Assembly (NCBI RefSeq): GCF_900142175.1
Contig: NZ_FQZX01000003.1
Span: 62,001-126,000, forward strand
DNA from: Maribacter aquivivus
Lineage (GTDB): Bacteria; Bacteroidota; Bacteroidia; Flavobacteriales; Flavobacteriaceae
Direction: 5' to 3'
DNA: 64,000 nucleotides
Part shown: one piece after another, positions 47,801 to 55,465 of the stretch
How positions within the stretch are numbered: the first letter of the stretch is position 1
Layout of the letters: every line of letters begins with the position of its first letter
Position numbers and translations under genes: made by a program
The notes under the pieces: generated by a model
Told to the model about the DNA's origin: nothing
Seen by the model: only the letters and a program-made list of their open reading frames with translations
Databases searched by the model: none

Positions 47801-48183
47801 TCTAAAAAACCATCATTATTAATATCTGCCAAAGCAACACCTGTATTCCATTTGTTTAGTGCTTCTATACCAGATTCTTTAGAGACATCTTTAAATTTGA
47901 ATTTTCCCTGATTTAAGTATAACCTATTAGAAACTTGATTTCCGCTAAAAAATATATCGGGCATTTTGTCATTGTTAAAATCGCCAATTGCAACACCACC
48001 ACCATTAAATATGTATTCACTGGTTAATATGTTGAAGCTGTCAGTTTCTACAATTTCATTGTTAAAATCAATTCCTGATTTAGAAGGAGGTACCACTTTA
48101 AAAAGTGAGGTAGATTCTTTTTGATTACATGAGAAAAAGCTGATTGTTAATAATGTAATTGTTATAGCCGAAAAGATTCGCAT
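44848..48183 (-). CDS. giant FG-GAP/VCBS repeat lipoprotein with ASPIC/UnbV domain
   Basis: An 1111-residue lipoprotein from ATG 48183; the longer frame to 48225 adds 14 residues ahead of the signal. The signal MRIFSAITITLLTISFFSC places the lipid on Cys19, followed by NQKEST. The body is made of beta-propeller FG-GAP/VCBS repeats with many calcium-type loops (DFNNDKMPDIFF, DINNDGFLDIYV, DYNKDGLLDLYV). In the middle is an ASPIC/UnbV domain (IVLRLKDGTFQYQEHHTYRGYMST ... VEVLWADNKFQKLENI, about 560-630), after which propeller repeats resume. Such proteins are often labelled CRTAC1-like. It lies between two SusCD pairs with its own promoter and terminator; a role in binding or presenting the same substrate is inferred. 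Confidence 0.92.
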   Translation of the reverse strand: MRIFSAITITLLTISFFSCNQKESTSLFKVVPPSKSGIDFNNEIVETDSFNILTSEYIFNGGGVAIGDFNNDKMPDIFFSGNQVSNRLYLNQGKFKFKDVSKESGIEALNKWNTGVALADINNDGFLDIYVCSAMLDSAEEKKNILYVNQGLNKDNVPTFVDKASEFGVEESGNSMGASFFDYNKDGLLDLYVLNNVDIHILPSNFRKKITDGSALSNDKLYKNNGDGTFTDVTIEAGITIEGYGLGLSIADVNYDGWSDIYVSNDYLSNDILYINNQDGTFSNKIKDNTKHQSKFSMGNDISDFNNDGYLDIITLDMLGETNERLKTTLSGNKYTEYILNDRFDYEYQHTRNMLQKGNGNNVPFSEIGLMAGISKTDWSWSPLFADMDNDGYQDLLITNGFPRDITDLDFGDFKFNVSRYLSPAQILDSIPKIKIPNYAYKNNKNNQFTDVSENWGIGIPSFSNGAAFADLDNDGDLDYIVNNINDEALIFQNNTDQKNGQHNYLSIELLDSSSKSLKTGAKIVLRLKDGTFQYQEHHTYRGYMSTVEDIAHFGLGNNKQIASVEVLWADNKFQKLENIKANQRLTIKYENAISVSSEGLNFPFVAKKVAPVFKEISNAIAINYLHEEKDIVDYNIQRTIPHKLTQNGPVMATGDLNGDGIEDFIIGSSSGMSPQIFFQDKKGSFIRQTLFSDEENKMYEEESIALFDLENDGDLDMYLVSGSNEFDLESIHYTDRLLVNDGKGNFSVSTNKIPQINTSGSVVTTADFDKDGFVDLFVGGRTPYSKYPNAENSFLLKNENGILKDVTDSLAPELRNLGMVTDAVWGDIDLDGNDDLIIVGEFMPITILKNNGTSFNKLEKTGTEELSGWWESIVKTDIDNDGDIDFIVGNLGMNNLYQPSSERPVTVIAKDFDNNGTIDPVMFAYFKESFDNPTYKSFPVNFWGDLNGQSPLFRAKFSTFKGYSKATISSLFTDEELQGSTKLIGNFDKSIVLENMGDGTFKYNSLPIEAQVAPINGITTLDYNKDGKEDILLIGNNFGNEVFVGRNDAFNGLLLENDGKGNYTTINTIESGFLVPGDAKSIIKVNSNLEDRPYFIVTQNRDSVRVFQKN

Positions 48184-48278
48184 AATTGGTTTTTTAATAC
48201 TATTTACTAGAGAAGAAGTATTCAATTTGTAGTTAGTTTATTGAAAAGAAAATAATGTGATAAAGTGTCTTATGTGCG

Positions 48279-48310
48279 CAAATGTAAATCTGCATTTTTG
48301 TAGTACCAAA
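48279..48310 (-). promoter_or_regulatory. promoter of the FG-GAP/ASPIC gene
   Basis: On the minus strand TTTG (48307-48310) and TACATTTG (48279-48286) fit the -33/-7 consensus with a 20-nt spacer. The predicted leader is about 90 nt. This suggests the gene is transcribed separately from the upstream susC-susD-fasciclin genes. Confidence 0.55.
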
Positions 48311-48488
48311 ATAGTGTTTTTGTACTGAATATCACAGGTAGATGTGTACTTACTTCAAGATTTAACTAGTTTATTTTTTATAAAAAAGTTTCAGTTTAGC
48401 TAGTGTTATGTGCTGATATAATTTACTATTGAGTTTTTTTGACTACTATAGAAATTGAATTTTTACTTAATTGAGTTTTGATCAAAAA

Positions 48489-48520
48489 AAAAGCAGGACA
48501 TTGAAAAATGTCCTGCTTTT
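48489..48520 (-). terminator. terminator of the fasciclin gene
   Basis: A 14-bp stem (48489-48502 with 48507-48520), loop GAAA, followed in the minus direction by a U run of about nine. Confidence 0.9.
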
Positions 48521-48564
48521 AAGGTTATTTTTTATGTAACCCAAATTTAAATTTTATTGATTCT

Positions 48565-50166
48565 TTAGTCATCTAAAGAGTCAATAAAAGTAATTGCAGT
48601 TTGTGGTAATAAAACTTTGTCTACAATATGTGCGACCCCGTTTCTTGCTAAAACATCTGGAGTAGTAATATTTGCATTTACATCGTTCGTTGCATCACCA
48701 ATCACGAAATTTTCTGAACCAATGACACTGATTACTTCTAAATCTTTTTCAGATAAAGTTGTCAATGAACCTGCTGCTAAATCTGCACTAGTAATTTTAC
48801 CTGCTACTACATGATATAAAAGTATGTTGGTTAGTAATTCCAATTCTTCTTCCGTATCAAAACTAGCAATACTAGTATAATCAGGGCCTAAAGTATTGAA
48901 TAAGTCTACGAAGGCGTCATTTGACGGAGCAAAAACTGTTGCATTTCTAGAATATGTAAAATTAGTTGCTTCTTCATCTTCCATATTGGTAGCGTCAACA
49001 AATACATCTACTAAATCAGTAGCAATTAATGCTTCTTCTAAAGTACTTAATGATGGTGCGTTAACGACAGTTGTCGCTAAATCATCAGATCCTAGTAATG
49101 CAATAAAGTCTAGAGCTGCTTGTGGTAAAAGAACTTTGTCTACTATACTTACGACACCATTTTTAGAATCAATACCGTCGGTAACAATAGCTGCGTTCGT
49201 AGCAGTAACATCTCCAAATTCAAAAGCACCTGCATTATCTACAACTTCTACCGTACTATCCTCTAAAAGAGTCATAGTTGGTCCAGCTACTAAATCTGTT
49301 GAACCATCATCAGATGGTAAAATGTGATATAGTAAAATATTACTAAGAAGTTCGATTTCTGCAGAATTGTCAAAATCATCAAGATCATTATAATCATCTC
49401 CAAGAGCATCAAAAAGATTTTCAAAAGCTTGGTTGTTTGGAGCTAGTACTCTAGCTGTTTCCAAATCGGCGATAGCATCAACCAATCCTGCTTTTGTTGC
49501 AGCTGCAGCTAATGAACTTAAATCATCAGTTCCAGTTACCCAGTCCAATAAAGTTGGTCGGATATCAAAATCTAGAGCATCAATTGCCTCTTGTGGTAAA
49601 AGTACCTTGTCTATTACATGTACTATACCATTGTCTGCATAAAAGTTTGGTTGTGTAACTTTAGAAACAGGGTTGGTCTCTGGTAAATTAGAGGCATCTA
49701 AAATAAACACATCTTCTCCTACTGCTACAGAGAGTGAACCTCCTTGTACTGTAGTTAATGTTTGACCATCAGAAAAACCTGATGCTTCTATATTGTCTGC
49801 TACCACATGATAGGTTAATATCTGAGCAAGTAAATCCGCATCTGCGACAGACAATAGTTGTGCTGCTGCCGATTCATCATCATTAGCTTCAAAGCCTATT
49901 TGAGTTGCAAATGTTTCAAATGCTGCATCATTAGGTGCAAATACTGTAAAAGGACCAGTGCCGTTTAAGGTTGTAGCAATGTCACCAGATGCTGCATCAA
50001 TTGCAGCATTTAAGTTAGAAAGACTACCAATTGTATTGATTCTAGTGTCAACAGTACCCGGACCAATTAAGGTGTCGCTACCGTCTATATCATCATCATC
50101 ACACGAGCTGAAGCCGATTAAGGCAAGCATTGATAATGAGATACTTAATATTCGAAATGTTTTCAT
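48565..50166 (-). CDS. three-domain fasciclin (FAS1) lipoprotein
   Basis: A 533-residue lipoprotein: signal MKTFRILSISLSMLALIGFSSC with Cys22, followed by DDDDIDG, a strongly acidic surface-export signal. Three FAS1 domains follow, each with the H1 box (FTVFAPNDAAF, ARVLAPNNQAF, ATVFAPSNDAF), a YHVVA/YHILP core and a closing VDKVLLPQ; they span about 40-195, 200-350 and 360-530. FAS1 domains mediate adhesion between proteins or with glycans. It starts 42 bp after susD 2, ends at a terminator and is probably cotranscribed with that SusCD pair. Confidence 0.93.
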   Translation of the reverse strand: MKTFRILSISLSMLALIGFSSCDDDDIDGSDTLIGPGTVDTRINTIGSLSNLNAAIDAASGDIATTLNGTGPFTVFAPNDAAFETFATQIGFEANDDESAAAQLLSVADADLLAQILTYHVVADNIEASGFSDGQTLTTVQGGSLSVAVGEDVFILDASNLPETNPVSKVTQPNFYADNGIVHVIDKVLLPQEAIDALDFDIRPTLLDWVTGTDDLSSLAAAATKAGLVDAIADLETARVLAPNNQAFENLFDALGDDYNDLDDFDNSAEIELLSNILLYHILPSDDGSTDLVAGPTMTLLEDSTVEVVDNAGAFEFGDVTATNAAIVTDGIDSKNGVVSIVDKVLLPQAALDFIALLGSDDLATTVVNAPSLSTLEEALIATDLVDVFVDATNMEDEEATNFTYSRNATVFAPSNDAFVDLFNTLGPDYTSIASFDTEEELELLTNILLYHVVAGKITSADLAAGSLTTLSEKDLEVISVIGSENFVIGDATNDVNANITTPDVLARNGVAHIVDKVLLPQTAITFIDSLDD

Positions 50167-50207
50167 ATCTAAATTATTTAGTATAAGATTTTATAATTCT
50201 GTTTTAT

Positions 50208-51896
50208 TTAATACCCAGGATTCTGTTGCAGAATTCCTCCACTTAAATCTATTGCGTTTAACGGGATAGGCAAGATATCGTGTTTTGCTTCAACCGTATT
50301 AGCTTTAGTACCAAAGTTAGGTATAGTACGACTTTCATTTGTAATGTATTCATTCATTACACTTGCAGCATTACCCCATCTTCTTAAATCGAATAAACGG
50401 TGACCTTCCATACTAAGCTCTAAACGACGCTCATGACGAACTGCTTTTCTAGCGAAATCTTGACTAGCGAAAGCTGTATAAGGCTCTATTTCATAGTTAG
50501 CCGCATCAACCTCCCCAGTTTCATCTTGAATGTAAGTCATGTTTTTAGCTCTGTTACGAACTAAGTTTGTCCATGTTAATGCAGACGCTAAATCATTAGT
50601 TTCAACAGCTGCTTCAGCACCCATTAATAAAACATCGGCATAACGTATAATATGATAGTTGATACCTGCGTGTTGTTGTCCCCATGCACCTGAACCTTGG
50701 TTGTCGGTATCACCTGATTGGTAAACATTTTTAGCTGGTAAGTAAGGACCTGAAATATCTGAGAATGTTGCACGGATCCAAGAATGACCAGGGAAAGTTC
50801 CGTAACGGTTATAATCAATACCTCTTCTACCTACTGTGTAATCTAATCTAGGATCTAATGGTCCAGTGTGAAGTGTAAATGCCTCGTCATCTTCCTTACC
50901 ATAGTCATTTGCTACATCAGTTTGATTAAAGGTATCTAATAAAGGAAGACCTGATCCATCTGTTTGAAATGCATTTACTAAATCTTGAGAAGGTTGGTAA
51001 AAACCACAACATGATCCAAATGGTCCTGGATTAGGGAAGTTTAATACTCCACCAATATTTCCATTATATGATACTGCGTCATCTGCAGTAAATTGAATAG
51101 CAAAAACAGCTTCAGAACTGTTTTCTCCAGCACTTTCCCAATTAGCTACAAATTCAGAATTTAAGGCGTAAGGACCATCATTAATGATTTCTTCGAACAA
51201 AGCAAGAGCAGGAGCCCATTCAGACTGTTGTAAATGAACTTTACCTAAGTAAGCTTTAGCAGCCCAAGAAGATGGTCTTCCTGATTGTGCTTGAGTAGCA
51301 GGTAAATTGTCAACAGCAAATTGAAAATCGGCTTCTATTTGGTCCCAGATTGGTCCAGGATTTGGCTGATTAAATTCTGTATTTGCATAGTTTTCTTCAG
51401 AGATGTAAGGAACATTTCCATAAATTCTTTGCAATTCAAAATTGAAGTGACCACGTAAAAAACGTGCTTCAGCAAGCTTTCCTGTTAAATCAGCATCTTC
51501 TATAGTTGCAATTAATGCAATAACTGCATTAGAACGGTTAACACCTGCAAAAGTAGATGACCATTTTCCTAATACATATGGGTTACCTGTAGTCCAATTA
51601 TAGGTTTCCATTTCAAAAAGTTCAGCTTGATCACCATCAGTACTACCTTTATGGGCATCATCAGCTAAAACATCAAACCACCAGTTGTCTCCACTTGCAG
51701 CAAATCCATTACCCGATAAGTTGTTACGTATACCGTCTAATGTAGAGTAGGCTCCAATTAAAAGCAATTCTACACCATCTTCATTTTGTACGGCAGCATC
51801 ACTAAGAGCACCAATTGCAGGTTGCTCGGTAAAATCATCGCTACATGCACTTAAAGCAGCGAATAGTGAGAATAAGTATATTATTTTCTTTTTCAT
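50208..51896 (-). CDS. RagB/SusD family outer-membrane lipoprotein (pair 2)
   Basis: A 562-residue surface lipoprotein. The signal ends LFAALSAC with Cys18 followed by SDDFTE, which matches the flavobacterial surface-lipoprotein signal. SusD hallmarks are LAEARFLRGHFNFELQRIYGN, IIRYADVLLMGAEAAVE, LVRNRAKN, RHERRLELSMEGHRLFDLRRWG and the end QQNPGY. It shares with the first SusD the vicinal-cysteine motif CCGFYQPSQDLVNAF and the following LPLLDTFN, so the two are paralogues. It starts four bases after the susC 2 stop. Confidence 0.95.
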   Translation of the reverse strand: MKKKIIYLFSLFAALSACSDDFTEQPAIGALSDAAVQNEDGVELLLIGAYSTLDGIRNNLSGNGFAASGDNWWFDVLADDAHKGSTDGDQAELFEMETYNWTTGNPYVLGKWSSTFAGVNRSNAVIALIATIEDADLTGKLAEARFLRGHFNFELQRIYGNVPYISEENYANTEFNQPNPGPIWDQIEADFQFAVDNLPATQAQSGRPSSWAAKAYLGKVHLQQSEWAPALALFEEIINDGPYALNSEFVANWESAGENSSEAVFAIQFTADDAVSYNGNIGGVLNFPNPGPFGSCCGFYQPSQDLVNAFQTDGSGLPLLDTFNQTDVANDYGKEDDEAFTLHTGPLDPRLDYTVGRRGIDYNRYGTFPGHSWIRATFSDISGPYLPAKNVYQSGDTDNQGSGAWGQQHAGINYHIIRYADVLLMGAEAAVETNDLASALTWTNLVRNRAKNMTYIQDETGEVDAANYEIEPYTAFASQDFARKAVRHERRLELSMEGHRLFDLRRWGNAASVMNEYITNESRTIPNFGTKANTVEAKHDILPIPLNAIDLSGGILQQNPGY

Positions 51897-51900
51897 TTTT

Positions 51901-54900
51901 TTACAATTTTAAATTAAATCCAAGTGTAAGAATTCTAGATTGTGGAACAACCTGACTGTCTACACCTATTGTTAGGTTATTACCAGTTACTGATGAGATA
52001 ATCTCAGGGTCGAATCCTTCATATCCAGTAAGGGTAAGTAAATTTGTGCCTTGTATGTAAACTCTGAAAGAATCTAAACCAACTGAATTGGCAACTTTAT
52101 CAGAGAAAGCATAACCTAATTGTACGTTTTTAAGGCGTAAATATGAACCATCTTCAACAAAGTATGAATTTGGTTGCGTTTCACTATTTTGAATAGAACT
52201 ACTTAATGCTGGTAAAGTAGCATCAGTGTTAATTGGTGTCCAAGAATCTAAAACTCTTACACTACGGTTACCATCAGCAAATGTTGGGAAATCTGTATAG
52301 ATTTTATTGTAGTTGTAAATATCGTTTCCTTGTGACCCTTGTAAGAACAATGATAGATCGAAAGATTTATAACCTAAGTTAAAGTTAAGTCCATAAGTGA
52401 AATCTGGGTGTGGAGAACCAATAAAAGTTCTGTCATCATCATTAATCTCACCATCATTATTAACATCTCTATATTCAAATCTACCTGTATCTGTAAAACC
52501 AATTACCTCTCTACCAAAGAATGTAGATATAGCTTCACCAACTTGTGTTCTTGAAACTGCACCGCCACGGTAGCTTTCGTCACCAACTTGAAATTCACTA
52601 ATCCAATCAGTAACTTCATTTTTGTAGTGAGAGAAGTTGATATCTACGCCATATTTAAAACCAGAAGTAGTTTCGTCTTTGTAACGTAACGTAACATCAA
52701 AACCAGTATTTTCTACGTTACCTGCATTTACGTAAGGTGCACCAGCATCAATTGCAGTAGTACTTATCAAGCTATTATCTTGAACAATTAAATCTTTAGT
52801 AGTGATTTTGAACCACTCAAAATCAACATTAAATTTATCATCAAAAAAACCTAATTCGACACCTGCATTTATTGCTTCACTAGTTTCCCATTTTAAATTT
52901 GGGTTACCAACAGATGATAATATAGCACCTGTTGCTATAGAACTGCCATCAATTGCATAGTTACCATATTGCTCATTTAAGTTTGAGATATTGATGGTAG
53001 GGTTACTTGCTGGTAGCGATTGGTTACCTAACTGACCCCAAGAACCTTTAAATTTAAACCAACTTAAAGCTGAGTCAGAAGACATAAAATCTTCTTTACT
53101 TACTACCCAACCAGCACTAACAGAAGGGAAAGTTGCACTTTTGTTATCTCCTGTAAAACGAGAAGAAGTGTCATTACGTAATGTACCTGTTACAAAATAT
53201 TTATCTCCATAAGAATATGTTGCAGAACCAAATAAAGAGTAAAGCGATGTTGCAGAATCGAAAGCTTCATTCACTAATGGAACTCCACTACCGTTATTTA
53301 ATAAATAAAAATCTGGAGTTTCGAATAAGAAATCCGTACGACTAACTACTTTTCCTTTTACACCATCTTTTACAGATTCAATACCTACTAAGGCATCAAT
53401 TTTACTGTTGTTGAATGTTTTTTTGTAGTTCAAAGTATTTGTAAATGTCCAAGAATAGCCATCTTGGTTACGTTCAGTTAGTTGATTAACGCCTAATGGC
53501 TCACTATGTTCTGGGTCTAATGCTTGAAAACCACGTGTGTTAAAAGAGTTGATAGTACCACCAATAGTCGTTTTAAACGTAAGACCGTCCATTAATTGCG
53601 CAGATAAATAAACATCACCTAAAATTCTGACTGTCTTATTGAAGTTGTCACTTTGTCTATTCAATTGAGCTAGCGGGCTTCTTGAATTACCAGTTCCTTG
53701 AGCACCAGTACCAGCAAAATTACCATTGTCATCATATAATGGTATTAATGGGCTACTTCTTATTGCTTCTTCATACTGAGCACCTCCGCCACCTTTAGAA
53801 TTACTGTAAGCAGTACTGAAGTGTTCTCCGATACGTACTTTATCTCCTATTTTAAATTCAGAATTCAAACGAATTTGTCCGATTTTATAATCTGTTTCTA
53901 AAAGGTTACCAGGGTTGTTCAAGTAGTTGGCAGAAAGATTGTATTTACTGTTTTCTTCACCATTTGCTACTGAGAATGCAACACTTTGTATAACTGCTGT
54001 TCTTGTAATAGCATCTATCCAATCTGTACCATTAGGGTTAACAGTTGCTGAAGCAGGACCTCTAGTAATAGGATCGTAAGAAACAACTCTAGTGTATCCA
54101 TTTAATGTTGAAGGAACAACTGCGGATGACCCGTTACCATATTGAGGATGATTGAATGCTGTACCATCATTAATGGCACTTTGATATAAGACATCACCTA
54201 ATTGTTGTGCGTTTAAAAGATCAGGAGTGTTTGCTACAGTAGAGAAACCTGTATAGGTATCAACAGATACAACAGGTTTGTCCATGTTGTAACCACCACC
54301 TTTTGTTGTGATAATTACTACACCATTAGATGCTCTTGCACCATATATAGCAGCAGCACCATCTTTTAAAACGTTCATTTGATCAATATCGTTTGGGTTG
54401 ATACTGTTCAAAACAAATGGGTCATCTGTTTGTAAACCATCTATTATAAATAATGGGTTGGTATTATTACTAGTACCAAAACCACGAATGTTAATTTTTG
54501 GAGGGCTACCTGGTGTTGCATTCTGTACTACAGTTACACCACTTACACGACCTTGTAATGCAGAAGCCGCATTTACAACTGGTGCTTTTGTTGCCTCAGA
54601 AACATCAACAGACGCTACTGAACCAGTTAAATCTCCTCTTGTTTGAGTAGAATACCCTAATACGATAACTTCATCAAGAGCGGCAGCATCTTCAGCTAAA
54701 GTTGCATTAACGCTTGATTGGCCGTTTACGGCAATTTCTGTGCTTTTAAATCCTATATAGCTAAATACTAATGTAGCACCATCAGATACATTTAAGCTAT
54801 AGTTACCATCGAAATCTGTTTGTGTACCATTTGTAGTACCTTTTTCTACGACATTAGCACCAGGAAGTGGTTGGCCAGTGTCATCAAGAACGGTTCCTGT

Positions 54901-55068
54901 AATAGTAGATTGCAGTGTTTTTACTTCAACTTCGTTTGAAGTACTTGTGTTTTCATTTGCCTGGGCCAATTGGGCACTTAAGCAAACAAGCATTGATAAA
55001 ACTCCAGTCTTAATAAAGGAAGACCTTTTTCTGGATTTCATCAACGTGTAATCACGTTTTTGATTCAT
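51901..55068 (-). CDS. SusC/RagA family TonB-linked outer-membrane protein (pair 2)
   Basis: A 1055-residue TonB-dependent channel. It has a signal region (VLSMLVCLSAQLAQA), a carboxypeptidase-D-like extension (TGTVLDDTGQPLPGANVVEKG, DFDGNYSL, FSYIGF) and the TonB-box region LDEVIVLGYS. Plug motifs are INIRGFGTSNNTNPLFIIDG and GARASNGVVIITTKGG. The last residues TLGFNLKL end in a strand typical of the barrel. It shares the DDRTFIGSPHPDFTYG / DDRTVIGTPHPDFTYG block and the GSQGND segment with the first SusC, so the pairs likely arose by duplication. It leads susD 2 and the fasciclin gene. Confidence 0.96.
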   Translation of the reverse strand: MNQKRDYTLMKSRKRSSFIKTGVLSMLVCLSAQLAQANENTSTSNEVEVKTLQSTITGTVLDDTGQPLPGANVVEKGTTNGTQTDFDGNYSLNVSDGATLVFSYIGFKSTEIAVNGQSSVNATLAEDAAALDEVIVLGYSTQTRGDLTGSVASVDVSEATKAPVVNAASALQGRVSGVTVVQNATPGSPPKINIRGFGTSNNTNPLFIIDGLQTDDPFVLNSINPNDIDQMNVLKDGAAAIYGARASNGVVIITTKGGGYNMDKPVVSVDTYTGFSTVANTPDLLNAQQLGDVLYQSAINDGTAFNHPQYGNGSSAVVPSTLNGYTRVVSYDPITRGPASATVNPNGTDWIDAITRTAVIQSVAFSVANGEENSKYNLSANYLNNPGNLLETDYKIGQIRLNSEFKIGDKVRIGEHFSTAYSNSKGGGGAQYEEAIRSSPLIPLYDDNGNFAGTGAQGTGNSRSPLAQLNRQSDNFNKTVRILGDVYLSAQLMDGLTFKTTIGGTINSFNTRGFQALDPEHSEPLGVNQLTERNQDGYSWTFTNTLNYKKTFNNSKIDALVGIESVKDGVKGKVVSRTDFLFETPDFYLLNNGSGVPLVNEAFDSATSLYSLFGSATYSYGDKYFVTGTLRNDTSSRFTGDNKSATFPSVSAGWVVSKEDFMSSDSALSWFKFKGSWGQLGNQSLPASNPTINISNLNEQYGNYAIDGSSIATGAILSSVGNPNLKWETSEAINAGVELGFFDDKFNVDFEWFKITTKDLIVQDNSLISTTAIDAGAPYVNAGNVENTGFDVTLRYKDETTSGFKYGVDINFSHYKNEVTDWISEFQVGDESYRGGAVSRTQVGEAISTFFGREVIGFTDTGRFEYRDVNNDGEINDDDRTFIGSPHPDFTYGLNFNLGYKSFDLSLFLQGSQGNDIYNYNKIYTDFPTFADGNRSVRVLDSWTPINTDATLPALSSSIQNSETQPNSYFVEDGSYLRLKNVQLGYAFSDKVANSVGLDSFRVYIQGTNLLTLTGYEGFDPEIISSVTGNNLTIGVDSQVVPQSRILTLGFNLKL

Positions 55069-55072
55069 AATC

Positions 55073-55083
55073 GTTGTTGTTTG
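55073..55083 (-). promoter_or_regulatory. CA-repeat translation leader of susC 2
   Basis: Minus-strand CAAACAACAAC, four bases before the ATG and identical to the leader of susC 1. Confidence 0.5.
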
Positions 55084-55198
55084 TTAGTTTAAATTAAATG
55101 TATTGAAATTGACTTTTTAATATTCTTAGTTGCAGTGTTTAAATGTTAAAAAAATCAAAATCAGGTATAATAATAGCACTTTTACTTCAATTACCGAT

Positions 55199-55214
55199 AA
55201 ATCATTAATGATTT
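55199..55214. repeat. 16-bp perfect palindrome upstream of susC 2
   Basis: AAATCATTAATGATTT reads the same on both strands and lies 131 bp before the susC start. Its base composition is low in G/C, so chance cannot be excluded. Confidence 0.4.
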
Positions 55215-55307
55215 TTTACAAGCTCCATAAAACCATTTTAGCCTATTGTTATTGTAATAATCTGTATTAATAGGCGTAATTATTGGGATATCAATAATTT
55301 AGCTCTT

Positions 55308-55437
55308 GTTAAATTTGGAATTTAACACGTTAAATTTTTAACATTTTCAATTTAATATGTCGATAAAAATTACGTTAAATGGTAATCTATAACGTTGTAG
55401 TTTTTGTTTTTTTGATGTTTTGAATTGTTGTTAAATT
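55308..55437. repeat. cluster of GTTAAAT boxes upstream of susC 2
   Basis: GTTAAATT occurs at 55308-55315, inverted at 55319-55326, again at 55329-55336 and at 55430-55437, with GTTAAAT at 55374-55380. ACGTTAAAT is directly repeated (55327-55335, 55372-55380) 45 bp apart. The first two form an 8-3-8 palindrome. Possible binding array. Confidence 0.4.
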
Positions 55438-55465
55438 CAATTGATTTGAATTGATTTTTGATCTT

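Larger units (their letters stand above)
48184..48564. other. intergenic region between FG-GAP gene and fasciclin gene
   Basis: 381 bp without a gene. It contains the promoter of the FG-GAP gene (48279-48310) and the fasciclin terminator (48489-48520). The rest is AT-rich with no other structure that I can see. Confidence 0.7.
55069..55465. other. intergenic region upstream of susC 2
   Basis: 397 bp, very AT-rich, with no gene and no clear TAnnTTTG box facing susC. It holds the CA-repeat leader (55073-55083), a 16-bp palindrome (55199-55214) and a cluster of GTTAAAT words (55308-55437). Confidence 0.7.

Noticed and set aside
55434..55452. AATTCAA/TTGAATT hairpin after the methyltransferase gene as a terminator
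   Set aside because: Seven A/T-rich pairs with no U run after it in the direction of transcription; too weak to call.
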